A stretch of 64,000 nt of DNA from Cricetomys ansorgei (GCA_026225945.1 JAMJFZ010002476.1:372001-436000), one strand, 5' to 3'; positions 1-11,365 are shown, counted from the first letter of the stretch. Numbers and translations are program-made. The notes: generated by a model not told the origin, from the letters alone.

Positions 1-1711
1 AGACACACACACACTTCCTCTTTCCTATTTTGGCCTCTCCCTGTCTCTCTCTATCTCTGCTCTGTGTGTGTGTGTCTTCCTGAAATCCACGTTTATATTC
101 AGTGCAGTCTTGGTGTACAGTTTGGATAACTGTGCAATGCCATGTGCCACTGTGACAGTCTATACCCCTCTCGCCACCTTTAAAAATCCTTTGCACTCTG
201 TCTGTTCGTCCTTCCTTTGTCTTCCCAGTTCCCTGGAAGCTGCTGGTCTTTACTCTCCCCCTAATTTTGCAGGGATTTTTTTTCGTTGTTGTTTGCTGTT
301 TTTTTTTTTTTTCTGAATGAATAGCTACCCCAGCCCCTATCATCCCAGCGGGTATCATATGCAATCTCAGTCTCCCAGGTGTGATCAGCTCTCATCTCAG
401 AGTCCTCCCTTTCTGTGGATTGTTGGACCATTGGTAATATAAGGAGTGAAAGTGAGCATGGTCAGCCACAGAGGAAAGACATCTCTTTGGCTTAGAGTAA
501 CCTCTGACTTTCTGTAACAGTCATTAATAAGCGATGTACAAGGTACAGCAAGAGGTCACAAAAAGACAAACTCTGTGGTCAGTAGGACCTAAGTTCTAAT
601 CCTGGACCCTCTGTTCCACAGTTGTCCTACCCTGGGAAAGTGATGAGTTCTCTGTGGGAAAATCTCCCTCTCATCTACATAACCGGGACCACAGTGGGAA
701 CTTCCCAATGCCAGGGGAAAGACTCAAGAATCACCTGAGTGGTGCTGAGCCTAGTGCTAGGCGCACAGGACAAAACAAACCAACGGGGCAGATAGTCTTA
801 CAGGAATCACATTTGTTCAGTGCACAGCACTAGTTTTATAGCTACAACCATCACAAAAACTCACAACCCAGTTCCAGGAACAGATACGACAGGGATGTTA
901 CTAAACTGCCACATTTGCAGATACACCACACGCACTCACGCACGCAAACATACAAGCTCACACCGTGTGACAATGTAGTTGAGCCTTGAAATATGCTTGA
1001 CAAACGATGCCAAACACAGAAGGCCACATATCCCAGGATGCCGTTTCCATAAAATATGTCCAACAGGCAAAGCCACAGGGCCAGAAAACAGAGCAATGAT
1101 CTCCTCTTTTAAATCTGACATTATTTAATTATTAGAGAAGATAATTGAAATATCGTTAAGTGATTCATACACAAACATTGAAACCTCATTAAATTCAGAT
1201 TATTTACTGGGCAAAAACCACACCCCCCCCACACACACTTATATAAACTTAAATATCCTATGTTGCACCATCTGGGTTGCCACCTTTTGAGAAAAATTTA
1301 AGTAAAGCATACTATTTCTCATAACAACTTTTGAGATTTGGAGAGAGACATGGAGAAAAATAGGTGAAAATTTTATTTAAGTCCACAGTGGGTAGAGTTG
1401 GGATCGAACCTGGTTCTTGGGGCATGCAGTCTATAAATTCAGTTCAACTATAGGTTTGAATCTTGGATCCCGGCAGCTTCACCTTGACAATTTGTTTAGC
1501 ATTTCTCCATTCCAGGATTCTCAGCGAGTATACCAAAGATGCTTAAAATGGAGGTGGGCATAATATCATCTTTGTTAAGATGATAGCAGAATTAAGTTAG
1601 AAGCTATCGCACTAGAGACTGGCTTGGTGCCACCTGTAATCTTCTGTCAGGCTCAGTTTCTAAGGTGTGTCCAGCTACGGTGGAAACTGACAACCTTTCT
1701 CCATCTAGTAC
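1..1711. other. intergenic DNA, no gene seen
   Basis: Short (CA)n and (TG)n runs lie at 2-14 and 62-76, and a C/A-rich run at about 1220-1240. I see no recognisable SINE or LINE and no exon-like block, only short open frames without family resemblance. The last 200 bases lead into the odorant receptor exon; a splice acceptor AG lies at 1735-1736. Confidence 0.6.
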
Positions 1712-1747
1712 ATGATCTCTCCCTACCTCACCTCAGGCACGGCCTAC

Positions 1748-2695
1748 ATGCAGGGAGTCAATCACTCAGGAGTGAGTGAGTTCATCCTCATCGGCTTCTC
1801 TACCTTCCCTCGCCTTCAGCTGATGTTCTTCCTGTTGTTCCTGCTCATGTACCTCTTCACGCTGCTGGGCAACCTGCTCATCATGGCCACCATCTGGACT
1901 GAACACAGTCTCCACACGCCCATGTACCTCTTCCTGTGCGCCCTCTCCATCTCTGAGATCTTCTACACCTTTGCCATCATCCCGCGCATGCTGGCCGACC
2001 TGCTCTCCACTCTCCACTCCATCGCCTTCCTGGCCTGTGCCAGCCAGATGTTCTTCTCCTTCACGTTCGGCTTCACCCACTCTTTCCTGCTCACCGTCAT
2101 GGGCTATGACCGCTACGTGGCCATCTGCCACCCGCTGCACTACAACGTGCTCATGAGCCCCCGAGGCTGTGCCTGCTTGGTTGCCTGGTCCTGGGTTGGT
2201 GGCTCCTTCATGGGCACCGTGGTGACGACAGCCATTTTCAACCTCACCTTTTGTGGACCCAATGAGATCCACCATTTTGCTTGTCATGTTCCTCCTCTAC
2301 TGAAGTTGGCCTGTGGAGAGAATGTACTCGTGGTGGCCAGGGGTGTGGGCATGGTGTGCATCACAGCCCTCCTGGGCTGCTTCCTCCTCATCCTCCTCTC
2401 ATACGCCTTCATCGTGGCTGCCATCCTGAAGATACCGTCAGCTGAGGGCCGGCACAAGGCCTTCTCCACCTGTGCATCCCACCTCACGGTGGTGATCGTG
2501 CACTATGGCTTCGCCTCCGTCATCTACCTCAAGCCCAAGGGCCCCCACTTTGAGGAAGGAGATACTCTCATGGCCACCACCTACACGGTCCTCACCCCCT
2601 TCCTCAGCCCCATCATCTTCAGCCTCAGGAACAAGGAGCTGAAGAACGCCATGAAGAAGGCCTTCCTAAGCAAACTCTATCCAGAGAAAATTTAA
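1748..2695 (+). CDS. Or10h: odorant receptor, OR10H family (OR-A), 315 aa
   Basis: Seven-transmembrane class II odorant receptor that would couple to Golf in the cilia of olfactory neurons. Visible marks: N-glycosylation site NHS at residues 5-7; GN of TM1 at 41-42; PMYLFL at 58-63; MGYDRYVAIC at 118-127, the local form of MAYDRYVAIC; conserved loop cysteines at 97, 169, 179 and 189; KAFSTCASH at 237-245; PIIFSLRN at 288-295. The length of 315 residues is normal. The frame is open from an ATG at 1712, but OR10H proteins start close to the glycosylation site, and a splice acceptor (cctcag, AG at 1735-1736) lies between the two ATGs, so I chose 1748. Oddity: the HFFC motif of the second extracellular loop reads HFAC (Ala178). 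Large blocks are identical to the gene at 12493-13440. Confidence 0.93.
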   Translation: MQGVNHSGVSEFILIGFSTFPRLQLMFFLLFLLMYLFTLLGNLLIMATIWTEHSLHTPMYLFLCALSISEIFYTFAIIPRMLADLLSTLHSIAFLACASQMFFSFTFGFTHSFLLTVMGYDRYVAICHPLHYNVLMSPRGCACLVAWSWVGGSFMGTVVTTAIFNLTFCGPNEIHHFACHVPPLLKLACGENVLVVARGVGMVCITALLGCFLLILLSYAFIVAAILKIPSAEGRHKAFSTCASHLTVVIVHYGFASVIYLKPKGPHFEEGDTLMATTYTVLTPFLSPIIFSLRNKELKNAMKKAFLSKLYPEKI

Positions 2696-2698
2696 CAA

Positions 2699-3269
2699 GA
2701 TGTAAGAACATTCTTAGGGATAGCTGAATCGGCTCACTGAACGTTTGCGACAATACCCGTTCACTGTGTGCTTACTTATTATATTTTCATGGTGATGAGA
2801 CCTTTGCAGTTAGATGTAAGTGTGTATGAAAGGGTTAACATCTGGGTATTTGGAGGATGGAAATAAATGTAAGACAATACAGAGAAGATCATTATTTGAC
2901 CATTGCAACTTGCCACAGAACACATTATTAGCATGCAACCTGCAGTCTTACTTCTCAAGGGGATGAATACAAGCCCCACCATACCAAACAACCCAGAATG
3001 TTGGTTTATGTATTTATTGTGAGAACACTTATTGACCATTGTCGCCCCCCTCCCCCGCAGTTCCCATCATCTACTCTCCCCAACACATATACCCACGATG
3101 CAACAGGAGATGGAAGACTTTATGGAATACTTTTGCCTGGTGGTACCAGGTAGGCTTTCTCTTTAAGTCTACTAAAGATTCCCCTTTGATGATAGCAGAG
3201 AAAAACAAAACATCCTAAGTTCCAGAATTGCCAAGTGGTGTACAGTGGAACTTAGAAAGAGCAATAAGC
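2699..3269. other. 3' flank of OR-A, intergenic
   Basis: No gene is seen. It presumably holds the 3' untranslated region of OR-A; an AATAAA lies in 'ggaaataaatg' near 2862. The sequence shows no resemblance to the 3' flank of the near-identical receptor at 12493-13440. A short C-rich run lies near 3044-3056. Confidence 0.5.
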
Positions 3270-3500
3270 AAGGGCCAGAGAAAGGGCTCAGTGGGGAAGG
3301 TGCTTTCTGTATGCAAGCACAGGGCCTGAGTTTGGATCTTTAATATTAGTGAGGACTAGGTTCAGGAGCAGGCCCTTCTAACACGTGTTACGGTGAAGCA
3401 GTGCTTGACAGAGGCGTCGAACACTGATTTTTGGCCTCCACATTCTTATGTGTCCCTACACACACACATACATGTATACACATAAACACACACACAGAGA
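3270..3500 (+). mobile_element. B4/B3-like SINE, degraded
   Basis: The tRNA-like head 'gggctcagtggggaaggtgc' is followed by 'ggcctgagtttgga', then a diverged body and a CA-rich tail. Confidence 0.55.
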
Positions 3501-3507
3501 GCAATGA

Positions 3508-3800
3508 TGGGGCTGCAGAAACAGCTCAGCTGGTAAGTGCTTGCTGCACAAGCAAATGAGGACCCGAGATTGCTCATTAGCATAAAAAGCTTGTTATCTC
3601 AGCGCTGGGGAGGAAGAGAAGGAGGAGGGATCGCTGGAGCCTGCTGGCCAGCCAGTTTGGCTGAATCATGGTGCTTCAGGTTCAATGAGAGATGCCGAAG
3701 GAAGAGAGAGACAGAGACAGAGACATACAGACAGAGACAGAAACAGAAACAGAGAGAGAGACACACACACACACAAGTCGAGGAAGCGGGAGAGGGCCAG
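3508..3800 (+). mobile_element. B4A (RSINE1-type) SINE
   Basis: A tRNA-like head (ggggctgcagaaacagctcag) is joined to the B1-like half 'ctgctggccagccagtttgg' and 'ttcaatgagag', the fusion layout of B4. It ends in GA and CA simple repeats. Confidence 0.75.
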
Positions 3801-3849
3801 GCAGGCAGAGGTAGAGGCGAAGACAGAAAAAGAACAATAAACAGATTCT

Positions 3850-4740
3850 CAAAATAAATTGTGGAAACTTTGTGTGAATCCTGAATACCTCCAGACAGAT
3901 TTCTTCATAGTTGATTCAAGCAAAGACTCCCACTGTGAGATATTGTCTATTCAGAATCATAGTACATGCGTCTGCGGGTAACTCTGCTAAACAAAGACTG
4001 ACTGCGTGGCTTGGGGTGGAAGTTTACGTTGTGTCATGGTTCCACAGGCTAAATGCTTCCCAGTTTCCCCACAAAGAGAGATGTCAGGGAGGTACTTTAA
4101 TTTGTTAAAATGGATGTTTTCATATATAGAGATTGATAAATAAAAAACTACATTCATATCCCTAGCTCTGAAGTGCGAATTCGGTCTTTCTCTACCACGT
4201 GAGCGATGAGAATAGTCGTCGATGGAACGAAGCAGGAGACAACTGGGACAATTCCACCTATAACCCGGGGACCCTGCGACGCCCCTTTGTAGAACATGTG
4301 CTGCACTTCCGGTTTCTGATTCTTCCTTCTTTCTACTGAAAAGACACCTCATCGTTATGGGCCCTCGAGGAAGGGACAGGACAAACCGAATCTGCCTTTG
4401 GGTGACAAGGTGAAACCATTGCTCCCATGGTACAGGATTCGTCAAAGATCACAAAACATCAAAGCTCCCCATTAACAATATGAATCTTTTCTGACTCCAC
4501 ATCTTTCCCACTCAGTGTATTTCATGCCGTGTTCTTACAAGTGTTATGGGCATTCATTCCAGAGAAACTAGCCCGCCATTCACTGGCACAAGCATCCTTC
4601 GAACACCGATGAAAGATTTCAAGTCTGAGTCCTTCATGATTTTCAATAAAGTTCTATTTTTTTTAGGAAGTTGTCAGTAATTCCTATGCATTGAGGTAAG
4701 ATGCCCTCCCCCACCAGTAACAAAGCCAGTATGGACAAGA
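3850..4740. other. unclassified block with several CpGs, no gene called
   Basis: Not a SINE or L1 that I recognise. The stretch 4170-4390 has more CpG dinucleotides than its surroundings and a minus-strand open frame of 152 codons (3987-4445) without recognisable domains. Its function, if any, is unknown. Confidence 0.4.
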
Positions 4741-4754
4741 ATATAAGTCAGAGT

Positions 4755-5240
4755 CTTCATTTTCCTTCCCTCTCCTTTTTACTTTTTACTTATTGTTTGA
4801 CTATTTCATACATGTATATGATGCATCTCGATATTGTCTACTGCCAACTTTTCCTTCTTATTTCTCTCTGACTCAGCCCAACATGTCCCCCTTCCTCCTC
4901 TTCCTCCTCATCCTCCTCTTCATCCTCCTCCTCTTCCTTCCTGTAAGTCATTGAGTCATGACTCCTGTCTGTTGGAATGTGGACTGTTCTTGCTGGCTTG
5001 ATTTTGTGCAGGTAACTCTAGCTTCGGTGAGTTCATATATACAGCAGCCATATCATATCCAGGAGACAGTGTTTCTTAGAACTCCTCTACATCCTCCAAC
5101 TCTTGTATCTCTTCTGTCCCCTGAAATGTTGAGGGGAAGAAGGATAGTATACATGTCCCATGTGAGGCCGAACCCCCAGTGGTCACTGATTCTCAGTGCT
5201 TTGTTCAGTTATGAGTTGCTGCAGTAACCCCTGTCTACCG
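4755..5240 (-). mobile_element. L1 (Lx-type) 3' UTR fragment
   Basis: The run 'ggaatgtggactgttcttg', 'tgtgcaggtaactctag', 'gtgagttcatatata', 'ggagacagtgtttc' matches, from memory, the antisense 3' UTR of rodent Lx elements. The same landmarks recur at 32.0-32.2 kb. It includes a CTT/CCT-rich tract at about 4893-4940. Confidence 0.6.
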
Positions 5241-5247
5241 TAGAAAG

Positions 5248-5350
5248 TTATATGTATATATACACATATATATGTGTGTCATGTATGTATATACATGTAT
5301 ATGACATGTATGTGTCATATATATGTGTATATATATTGAATATATATATC
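5248..5350. repeat. AT-rich (TATA/TATG)n low-complexity repeat
   Basis: Imperfect alternating tatata / catgtatg sequence. Confidence 0.85.
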
Positions 5351-5460
5351 AATCAACTGTGCAATCAGATGGCCTCCACATCCTTAGATTCAACCAAACC
5401 TAGATTGAACGTATTAAACAACATTACTCTTATTTGCTTATTTATTTTTTCACTTATTTA

Positions 5461-5463
<3 letters not shown>

Positions 5464-5492
<29 letters not shown>
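5464..5492. repeat. (TG)n microsatellite
   Basis: About 14 uninterrupted TG units, adjoining the B3 copy on its right, a common SINE-tail position. Confidence 0.95.
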
Positions 5493-5495
<3 letters not shown>

Positions 5496-5648
5496 CATTT
5501 CTGTGAGCATGTGGGGGTCAGAGGACAGCCTGCAGGAATCAATTCTCTCTTTCCATCATGTTGGATCCAGGGATTAAACTCAGGTCCAGGCTGTCAGATC
5601 TGGCAGCAATCACTTTTAGCAACCGCTAAACCATCTCGCTGATCCTGA
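5493..5648 (-). mobile_element. B3 SINE
   Basis: Antisense body 'cctgcaggaatcaattctctc' to 'aaccatctcgctgatcc', the reverse of the tRNA-like B2/B3 head. Confidence 0.8.
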
Positions 5649-5649
5649 A

Positions 5650-7060
5650 CATATTTAAAAATGGTAGTGGTATTGTTTTCTGGTGATTACCTAAACAATG
5701 AAGGATTTTACATTGTATTACCTATTCCAAAATGCTTACAGATGACATAAAGTACATGGACTGTTTGGTTTCTATGGCATTCTGTATATATTGAATATCT
5801 TGAGAATTTGGTGTTGGTCAGAGGAACCATTCATCATGGATAGCCACAGGTGATTGCACTAATTAACATGTATGATACATTTTGACAAGATACTGAGGTA
5901 AATAAATGAGGTCCAATGATTGGTTTTAATAGAGAAGGTGAGCTGCCAGGAGGAAGTCAATAAAGACATTCCTAAGGAGGTGGCATTCAGGTCGGACCTT
6001 AACACATATAGAAAGAGAAGACTCCCAGATGGATGCTATGGATGCTGGAACCAAGCCAAGGGTCCTGAAATGTGAGACGGCTTGGCTTTCCACAGGAGAT
6101 GCTGTGGCTGGAGAGCTAAAGAGCCAGGGATTGAGTATGGATGCGACGTGGCGACTGATGGTGTGGCTCTGGGGCACATCACAGCTCTCACCACATCCCC
6201 AGCATAAGAGAGTTTAACAGAGCAGCGTTCTTCAGAGTTTCCCTTTAGGAAGTTCCTCCTGGCTAGTAGGTAGAGACATCCGCGGAGTTCGTAATAAGAT
6301 AAGAGAGAAAATCTTCTTAAATAGAAGCCTAGAATTCTACCCACAAGCAAGGGCACTGGGTCAACATGGAAGGAAAGCAGAACAGTACATTGAAGGTAGC
6401 GCATCTCCTCTCCCAAGCTGGCCTTGTTTCCACCAATTAGTGTCAGAACACTTAGCTCCAATTAGTTCAGGAAGGGATGTCTGAAAGTCTGGGGACCTCC
6501 ATGTCAACAGGCCTGTCTCTATGCGCCTGCCCTTTAATTGCCTCTCTGGGCTCTGCCTTGGGGAGACCAAAAATGCACAGAGGGAACCATTAAGACGGAA
6601 GAGGAAACAGAGAAGAATGCAGGTAGTGTGGGACTTCAAAAATTAGAAGCTGATTAACAGAGGGAGATGAGGTCAGGGCTTTGGAGTACTTGTGGGAATG
6701 ACTAATGTTAGTGGTCAGAGTCAGAGGCCACCTCCTCTCCTACAATATGTGCGTTGTCATCCTGAAACGCTGCTGTGGTCAGAGTCCTTTTCCCCCTTTT
6801 CTCAGATTCTGTCTCTGGAAAATTAATGATGGCTTCTATGTTTAGTCTGTGGAGCATGTCTCATCTTTGGGGGAAGGCTAGCAGAAGAGACAGTCACCAG
6901 GCACACCCAACTTAGAGAGACACTAAAAATGTCAGTAGCCAATATAAATAATGTTTAATGTAATACTTCTCGCTCAAAAATATTGTATTCACTTAAATTA
7001 TACACACGCACAGTGCAGTTTCATAATACTATGGATGTAAAGTCAGATTAGTTAATTACT
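5650..7060. other. intergenic DNA, no gene seen
   Basis: Mostly unique-looking sequence. Open frames on the minus strand at 6036-6461 and 6361-6639 have no recognised domain or splice support, so I call none of them. Confidence 0.5.
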
Positions 7061-7064
7061 TTGA

Positions 7065-7196
7065 TGACAGGGTCTCAGATGTCCTAGGCTGTCCTTAGAC
7101 TTGCTATGTAGTTGGGGATGTCCTTGAACTCATGATCTTCCTGCCTCTACTTCCCAGATGTTGGGATTTCAAGTGTGTTCCACGATGTCCAGCTCA
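7065..7196 (-). mobile_element. old B1-type SINE
   Basis: 'gacagggtctcagatgtcctaggctgtcc' to 'ttgggatttcaagtgtgttcc' is a diverged antisense 7SL-derived B1. Confidence 0.75.
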
Positions 7197-7347
7197 AAAA
7201 TAAATTAAAATTTTTGTATGAGCAATATATCAAGATTTTAAATGAAAAGGGAATATCATGCTTCTCTTTCTAGTCTCCTTTGCCCTGACCTCAGTCAAGA
7301 AAAATAATATATTTATTGAGTAACACCTCCCCCCCATTTTTTTTCCT

Positions 7348-7486
7348 GAGACAGGGTTTCTCTGTTGTAACTCTGGCTGTCCTGGAACTCACTCCATAGA
7401 CCAGGCTGGCCTTGAACTCACAGAGATCCACCTGCCTCTGCCTCCTGAGAACTGGGATTAAAGGTGTGTGCCACCACCACTTGGCT
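7348..7486 (-). mobile_element. B1 SINE
   Basis: Well-preserved antisense B1 from 'gagacagggtttctctgttg' to 'ggtgtgtgccaccaccac'; it carries the 'ttgtaactctggctgtc' variant. Confidence 0.93.
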
Positions 7487-7577
7487 TGTTTTCTTGTTTT
7501 GTTTTGTTTTGTTTAAACTTTTTGCTTTTTTAAAAAATAGTTGTAAAAAATTTTAGTTATGCATTCTATATATATGA

Positions 7578-7728
7578 GTTCTCTTTCTACATACACACCT
7601 ACAGGCCAGGAGAGGGCATCAGAACCCATTACAGATGATTATGAGCCACCACAAAGTTGTGGGAATTGAACTCAGGACCTCTGGAAGAGCAATCAGTGCT
7701 CTTAACTGTTGAGCCATCTCTCCAGCCC
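7578..7728 (-). mobile_element. B2 SINE
   Basis: Antisense B2: 'gagagggcatcagaaccc', 'gaattgaactcaggacc', 'gagccatctctccagcccc'. Confidence 0.9.
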
Positions 7729-7774
7729 CAAAATGCTAACGGTGTATCTCTTTTTAATTATTTATAATTTATTT

Positions 7775-7950
7775 TCTTTTATTTTATGTGCATTGGTGGT
7801 TGGCTTGCATATATGTCTGTGTGAGGGAGTTGGACTCATTGGAACTTGAGTTACAGACAGTTGTGATCGGCCACGTGGGTGCTGGGAATTGAACCAGTGT
7901 CCTCTGGAAGAACAGCCTGCTCTTAACCACTGAGCCATCTCTCAAGCCCT
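7775..7950 (-). mobile_element. B2/B3 SINE
   Basis: Antisense copy: 'gtgctgggaattgaacc', 'ctcttaaccactgagcc', 'atctctcaagccc'. Confidence 0.88.
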
Positions 7951-8043
7951 GCTAACTGTAACTTTTCACTTTTTAAAACTTATACAGTAATTAATGCTAA
8001 CTAAAGAAGCAAAGAATATGGTTTGTTTTAGTTAAATATTTTA

Positions 8044-8045
<2 letters not shown>

Positions 8046-8079
<34 letters not shown>
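8046..8079. repeat. (TG)n microsatellite
   Basis: About 17 TG units abutting a B3 copy. Confidence 0.95.
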
Positions 8080-8080
<1 letters not shown>

Positions 8081-8202
8081 TGCATGTGTACAGTCCAGAA
8101 GACAACTTGCAGAAGTTGGTTTTCTCCTTTCCCCCTGTGGGTTCCAGGGCTAAAACTCTGATCATCAGACTTGGCATCAAGTGCCTTTACTAGTTGAGCC
8201 CA
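8080..8202 (-). mobile_element. B3 SINE, truncated
   Basis: 'ccagaagacaacttgcagaag' and 'tttactagttgagccc' are antisense B3 landmarks. Confidence 0.7.
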
Positions 8203-8305
8203 CGGATTGTTTTATTTACATATTTGATTGATATTTAGCCAATTAAACAACAAGTTGGGTTTTTCTCTAATGACCACAGGAAACCATGATGAGGTTTCTA
8301 GGGTA

Positions 8306-8445
8306 CCAGGGTGCGTGGTGGCGCACACCTTTACTCCCAGCACTTGAGAGGCAGAGGCAAGTGAATCTCTGAGTTCAAAGCTAGCCTGGTCTACAGAGTG
8401 AATTCCGGGACAGGCAGGGCTGCATGGAGAAACCCTGCCTCCAAA
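8306..8445 (+). mobile_element. B1 SINE
   Basis: 'gcgtggtggcgcacaccttt' to 'gagaaaccctgcctcc', with an A/C-rich tail to about 8490. Confidence 0.92.
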
Positions 8446-8774
8446 ACCAAACCAAACCAAGCAACTGAGCAAACAAACAAACAAAAAACAGGAAACAAAT
8501 AATAACAGCAATAAAACGTTTCCAGGGTCTAACTAATACGCCGTTTTGGCTGTTAGTGTTTTCACCAGAGAAGCATTAGCTGTACGACAGGATGTGCACC
8601 AGCCATTTAAACTTTCCTCATCTGCGACAATGCCAAGTTTTGATGAATGTGAGAGGGTAGTATCCGATAACCTTCGTGCTTTATAGGGAAGCACAGGGTG
8701 CCCCTCACTCGAGTATTGTGAGTTACCCACCCTACAACTTCCAATCGAACCCAAGAACTTGCCTTTAATTTTTA

Positions 8775-8965
8775 AAAGCATTTCTTTATTATTTTGAGAG
8801 GGTGGGGTGGGGGAGAGGTGCACATGTACAGACATACCATGGCACGCAGGTGGAAGTCAGAGAATATGTGGAAAGGGGTTCTCTTCTTCCACCACAAGTC
8901 CCATGGAGCAAACTCAGGCTCAGCAGCCAAATGCTTTCTACCTCTAAGCCATCTCACCTACTCAA
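8775..8965 (-). mobile_element. B3-like SINE
   Basis: 'tttctttattattttgag', 'cacgcaggtggaagtcagag', 'ctctaagccatctcacc': diverged antisense B3. Confidence 0.65.
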
Positions 8966-8969
8966 AAAT

Positions 8970-10095
8970 CTGCCTTTAGAAGAGGGCACAGCTATTTTAT
9001 AGGATAAACACTTTAGTACAGCGAAAACATCCTTAATAGGAAAATTCACAATCGGAAATGCTCCGTGATGCTGCAAGTGGGAAATTCCACATCTGATTTT
9101 GTGTGATGGGTCACAGCCCGGATGTAGACACACTAAAACCATTGCATGAGGTTGTATTAAGTTTATCCATAGGACACTTATAAAACACAGATGAGTTTTT
9201 TGTTTACATTTCGGTCCTAGCCCCAAGATATTTGTTTATGTGTACGGACATATTTCGAGATCTAAAAAAAAGTGTCTGAAATATTGTGGGTTCTGGATAT
9301 TTTGGATAATGGGAACTTCCTGTATTCACTCATGATCGTCCCTTCTATTCATTAATATTAATTAAGTAATTAACTAATTAATTAATGCATCTATAACCCC
9401 CCACTTTAAAACATGGTAGCTTGTCCACATTTACAGTGTACCCCTCTTTGCAGACTGAATGTGTCTTTCGCATCTATGATAGGAACCTGTCCCCTCATTT
9501 TTGACTCTTTTTTCCTCTTCTCTCTCTCTCTCTATCTCTTAACACATTCTCGATTTTGTCTCTTGTTCACCATGAACCTTTTCTAGAAGAGACTGGCTTC
9601 CTTGACTCGTAACCCAATGAGAAATGTGCTCCTGACACTCAGTGCCAAGTCAAAGAGTAAGTTCCATTCTAGCGTTGTAGCGTACCGAGTAAGACTTCAG
9701 CTAACTGATGTAGTCTCTGTAGCTCCATTTGCTCATCTTCAAAATGGGACTAACAGAGGTAAACCTACCTCTCTTGTAAAATAAAGTAACTCATATGTTC
9801 TTTTACTTAAAACCTCTCGTTACACTTCAGAGAAATGCAATCAAAACTCCAGCAAGGCTGGGAGCATAGGTCAGTAGCAGGATGTGTGCCTACCATACAT
9901 GGCCTTTTTGGTTTGAATACCAGCTCTGTAAATTTTAATTGAAATAAATGGTTTGGTACAATGGATCCCGTGGGTAAAGGTGCTAGACGTGCAAGGTGTA
10001 GAGGAACATTTAATCTTCTAATCCAGCAGCATGGTTGCTCTAGGGTAGAAAGTTACTATGATCCTTTAATCCCAATGTAGCCCACACCTTTAATC
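8970..10095. other. intergenic DNA, one ID-like remnant
   Basis: No gene is seen. An AT-rich (ATTA)n patch lies at about 9355-9390 and a (CT)n run at about 9521-9533. At about 9855-9930 a degraded ID-like sequence (ggctgggagcataggtcagtag) is present. Confidence 0.5.
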
Positions 10096-10160
10096 CCAAT
10101 TCAAAAGGCAGTGGTTTGTGCATGCCTTTAATCCCAGCACTTGGGAGACAGAGGCAAGGC
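10096..10160 (+). mobile_element. B1 fragment (5' part)
   Basis: 'catgcctttaatcccagcac' and 'ttgggagacagaggcaagg', then an abrupt change into purine-rich sequence. Confidence 0.7.
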
Positions 10161-10640
10161 TCAGAGGGAGAAGCAGAGAGTAAAGGCAGAGAACTATCAT
10201 TCTCTGAACTATGAACTATGAACTATGAACTATGGTTCAGAGAAGGAAGCAAGGTAGAAACAGAATGTGGAAACAGAAGTCAGACTGAAGTGAGGTGGAA
10301 GCAGATAGGAAGCAGATAAGAGGCAGAGGTCAGAAAGAAGCAGAGAATTATTTCAGGCTGGCTGTTTGAGTGCAGTCAGCTCACAGACAGTTCAGTTAAG
10401 AAGGAGAAGCCAAGAAAAGCAGAGCAAGTCCAGAATTAGCAGAAAGAAAGCAGAGAGTCAGAAGCAGAAGGTTTACAATTTACAGTATGGAGTTCAAAAG
10501 ACAGACAGAGTGAGCTCAGTCAGCAGTAAGCCTTGAGGCTGAAACATTCTAGGTCTAGGTTGGCAGATTAGATTGTATGGAGGCCAAAACCCTCTAGGAT
10601 TGGGGATTGAATTAGGATAGAATAAACTGCCTTTGCCCTG
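10161..10640. repeat. unclassified purine-rich element with four tandem heptamers
   Basis: Sequence built of variants of 'gaagcagag' and 'cagataggaag', with a tandem of 'gaactat' units at about 10207-10234. It ends near 'agaataaactgcctttgccc', which contains AATAAA. This could be a solo LTR-like element or an expanded simple repeat; I cannot assign a family. Confidence 0.4.
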
Positions 10641-10794
10641 AATCTATATCTATACAAGGTGAGACTCCTGAGTTTGAACCCACATAAAGGTGGAAGGAGA
10701 GAGCTGACTCTACAAAGTTGTCCTTTGACCTCTACTCCATGACATACACACACACACCTTCACACACATCCACTCAATAAAATAACATGAAATA

Positions 10795-11365
10795 GAAAAT
10801 TCTAGATCAAATAAAATCCACTAAAATACACCAGAGTGACTATAATCAGAAAGTCAAGAACTAGCGAAGTGTTGTCAAAAATGTGAAGAAATTGGAACCC
10901 TTACACCCAGGGAATGCTGGTGGGAATGTAAAATGAGGTAGTTACATTGGAAGACACTGTGGCAACTCCTCAAATAACTAAGCACAAATTTAGTTTATTA
11001 TCTGCAAATTCCATTCAAAGACATATAGTAAAAATCATTGACATACATTCAGACAAATCCTGTAAGTAAACATTGATAGCAGCATTATCATAATAGCCCA
11101 AAAGGCGAAACAATTCAAATGTCCATCAATTGTTTGGTGAAGGTAGACTACCCAGTCAACGGAATGCCGTGCGCCCGTGGACAGAATAAAGCACTGGTCC
11201 ACATTACAACATGGATAAAACGTAAAGGCATGATGCTGTGTAGAAAGATCCATCATAAAATAATGTAGACTGTATGATTCTATGTGAAATATCCTGAAGA
11301 AACAGATTCACAGAAATGGTATATTAGTAGTTATGAGTGACTGAGAAAAAGAACGGTAATTGTCG
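10795..11365 (+). mobile_element. L1 ORF2 3' end / 3' UTR fragment
   Basis: 'gctggtgggaatgtaaaatg', 'gcagcattatcataatagcc', 'aaatgtccatcaattg' and 'acatggataaaacgtaaagg' follow the order seen at the 3' end of L1 ORF2. It is full of stops, so inactive. Confidence 0.8.

Noticed and set aside
1766..2287. Long minus-strand open frame opposite OR-A, repeated opposite OR-B at 12901-13431
   Set aside because: It is the mirror of GC-rich receptor codons, and it is conserved only because the receptors themselves are near-identical. It has no domain.
3987..4445. 152-codon minus-strand frame as a gene
   Set aside because: No recognisable domain, no splice or promoter partner; kept only as a note on the CpG-bearing block.
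7700..7728. tRNA-like A-box and B-box sequences in many places
   Set aside because: They belong to B2, B3, B4 and ID SINEs derived from tRNAs; none folds into a full tRNA with an intact anticodon arm as far as I can see.
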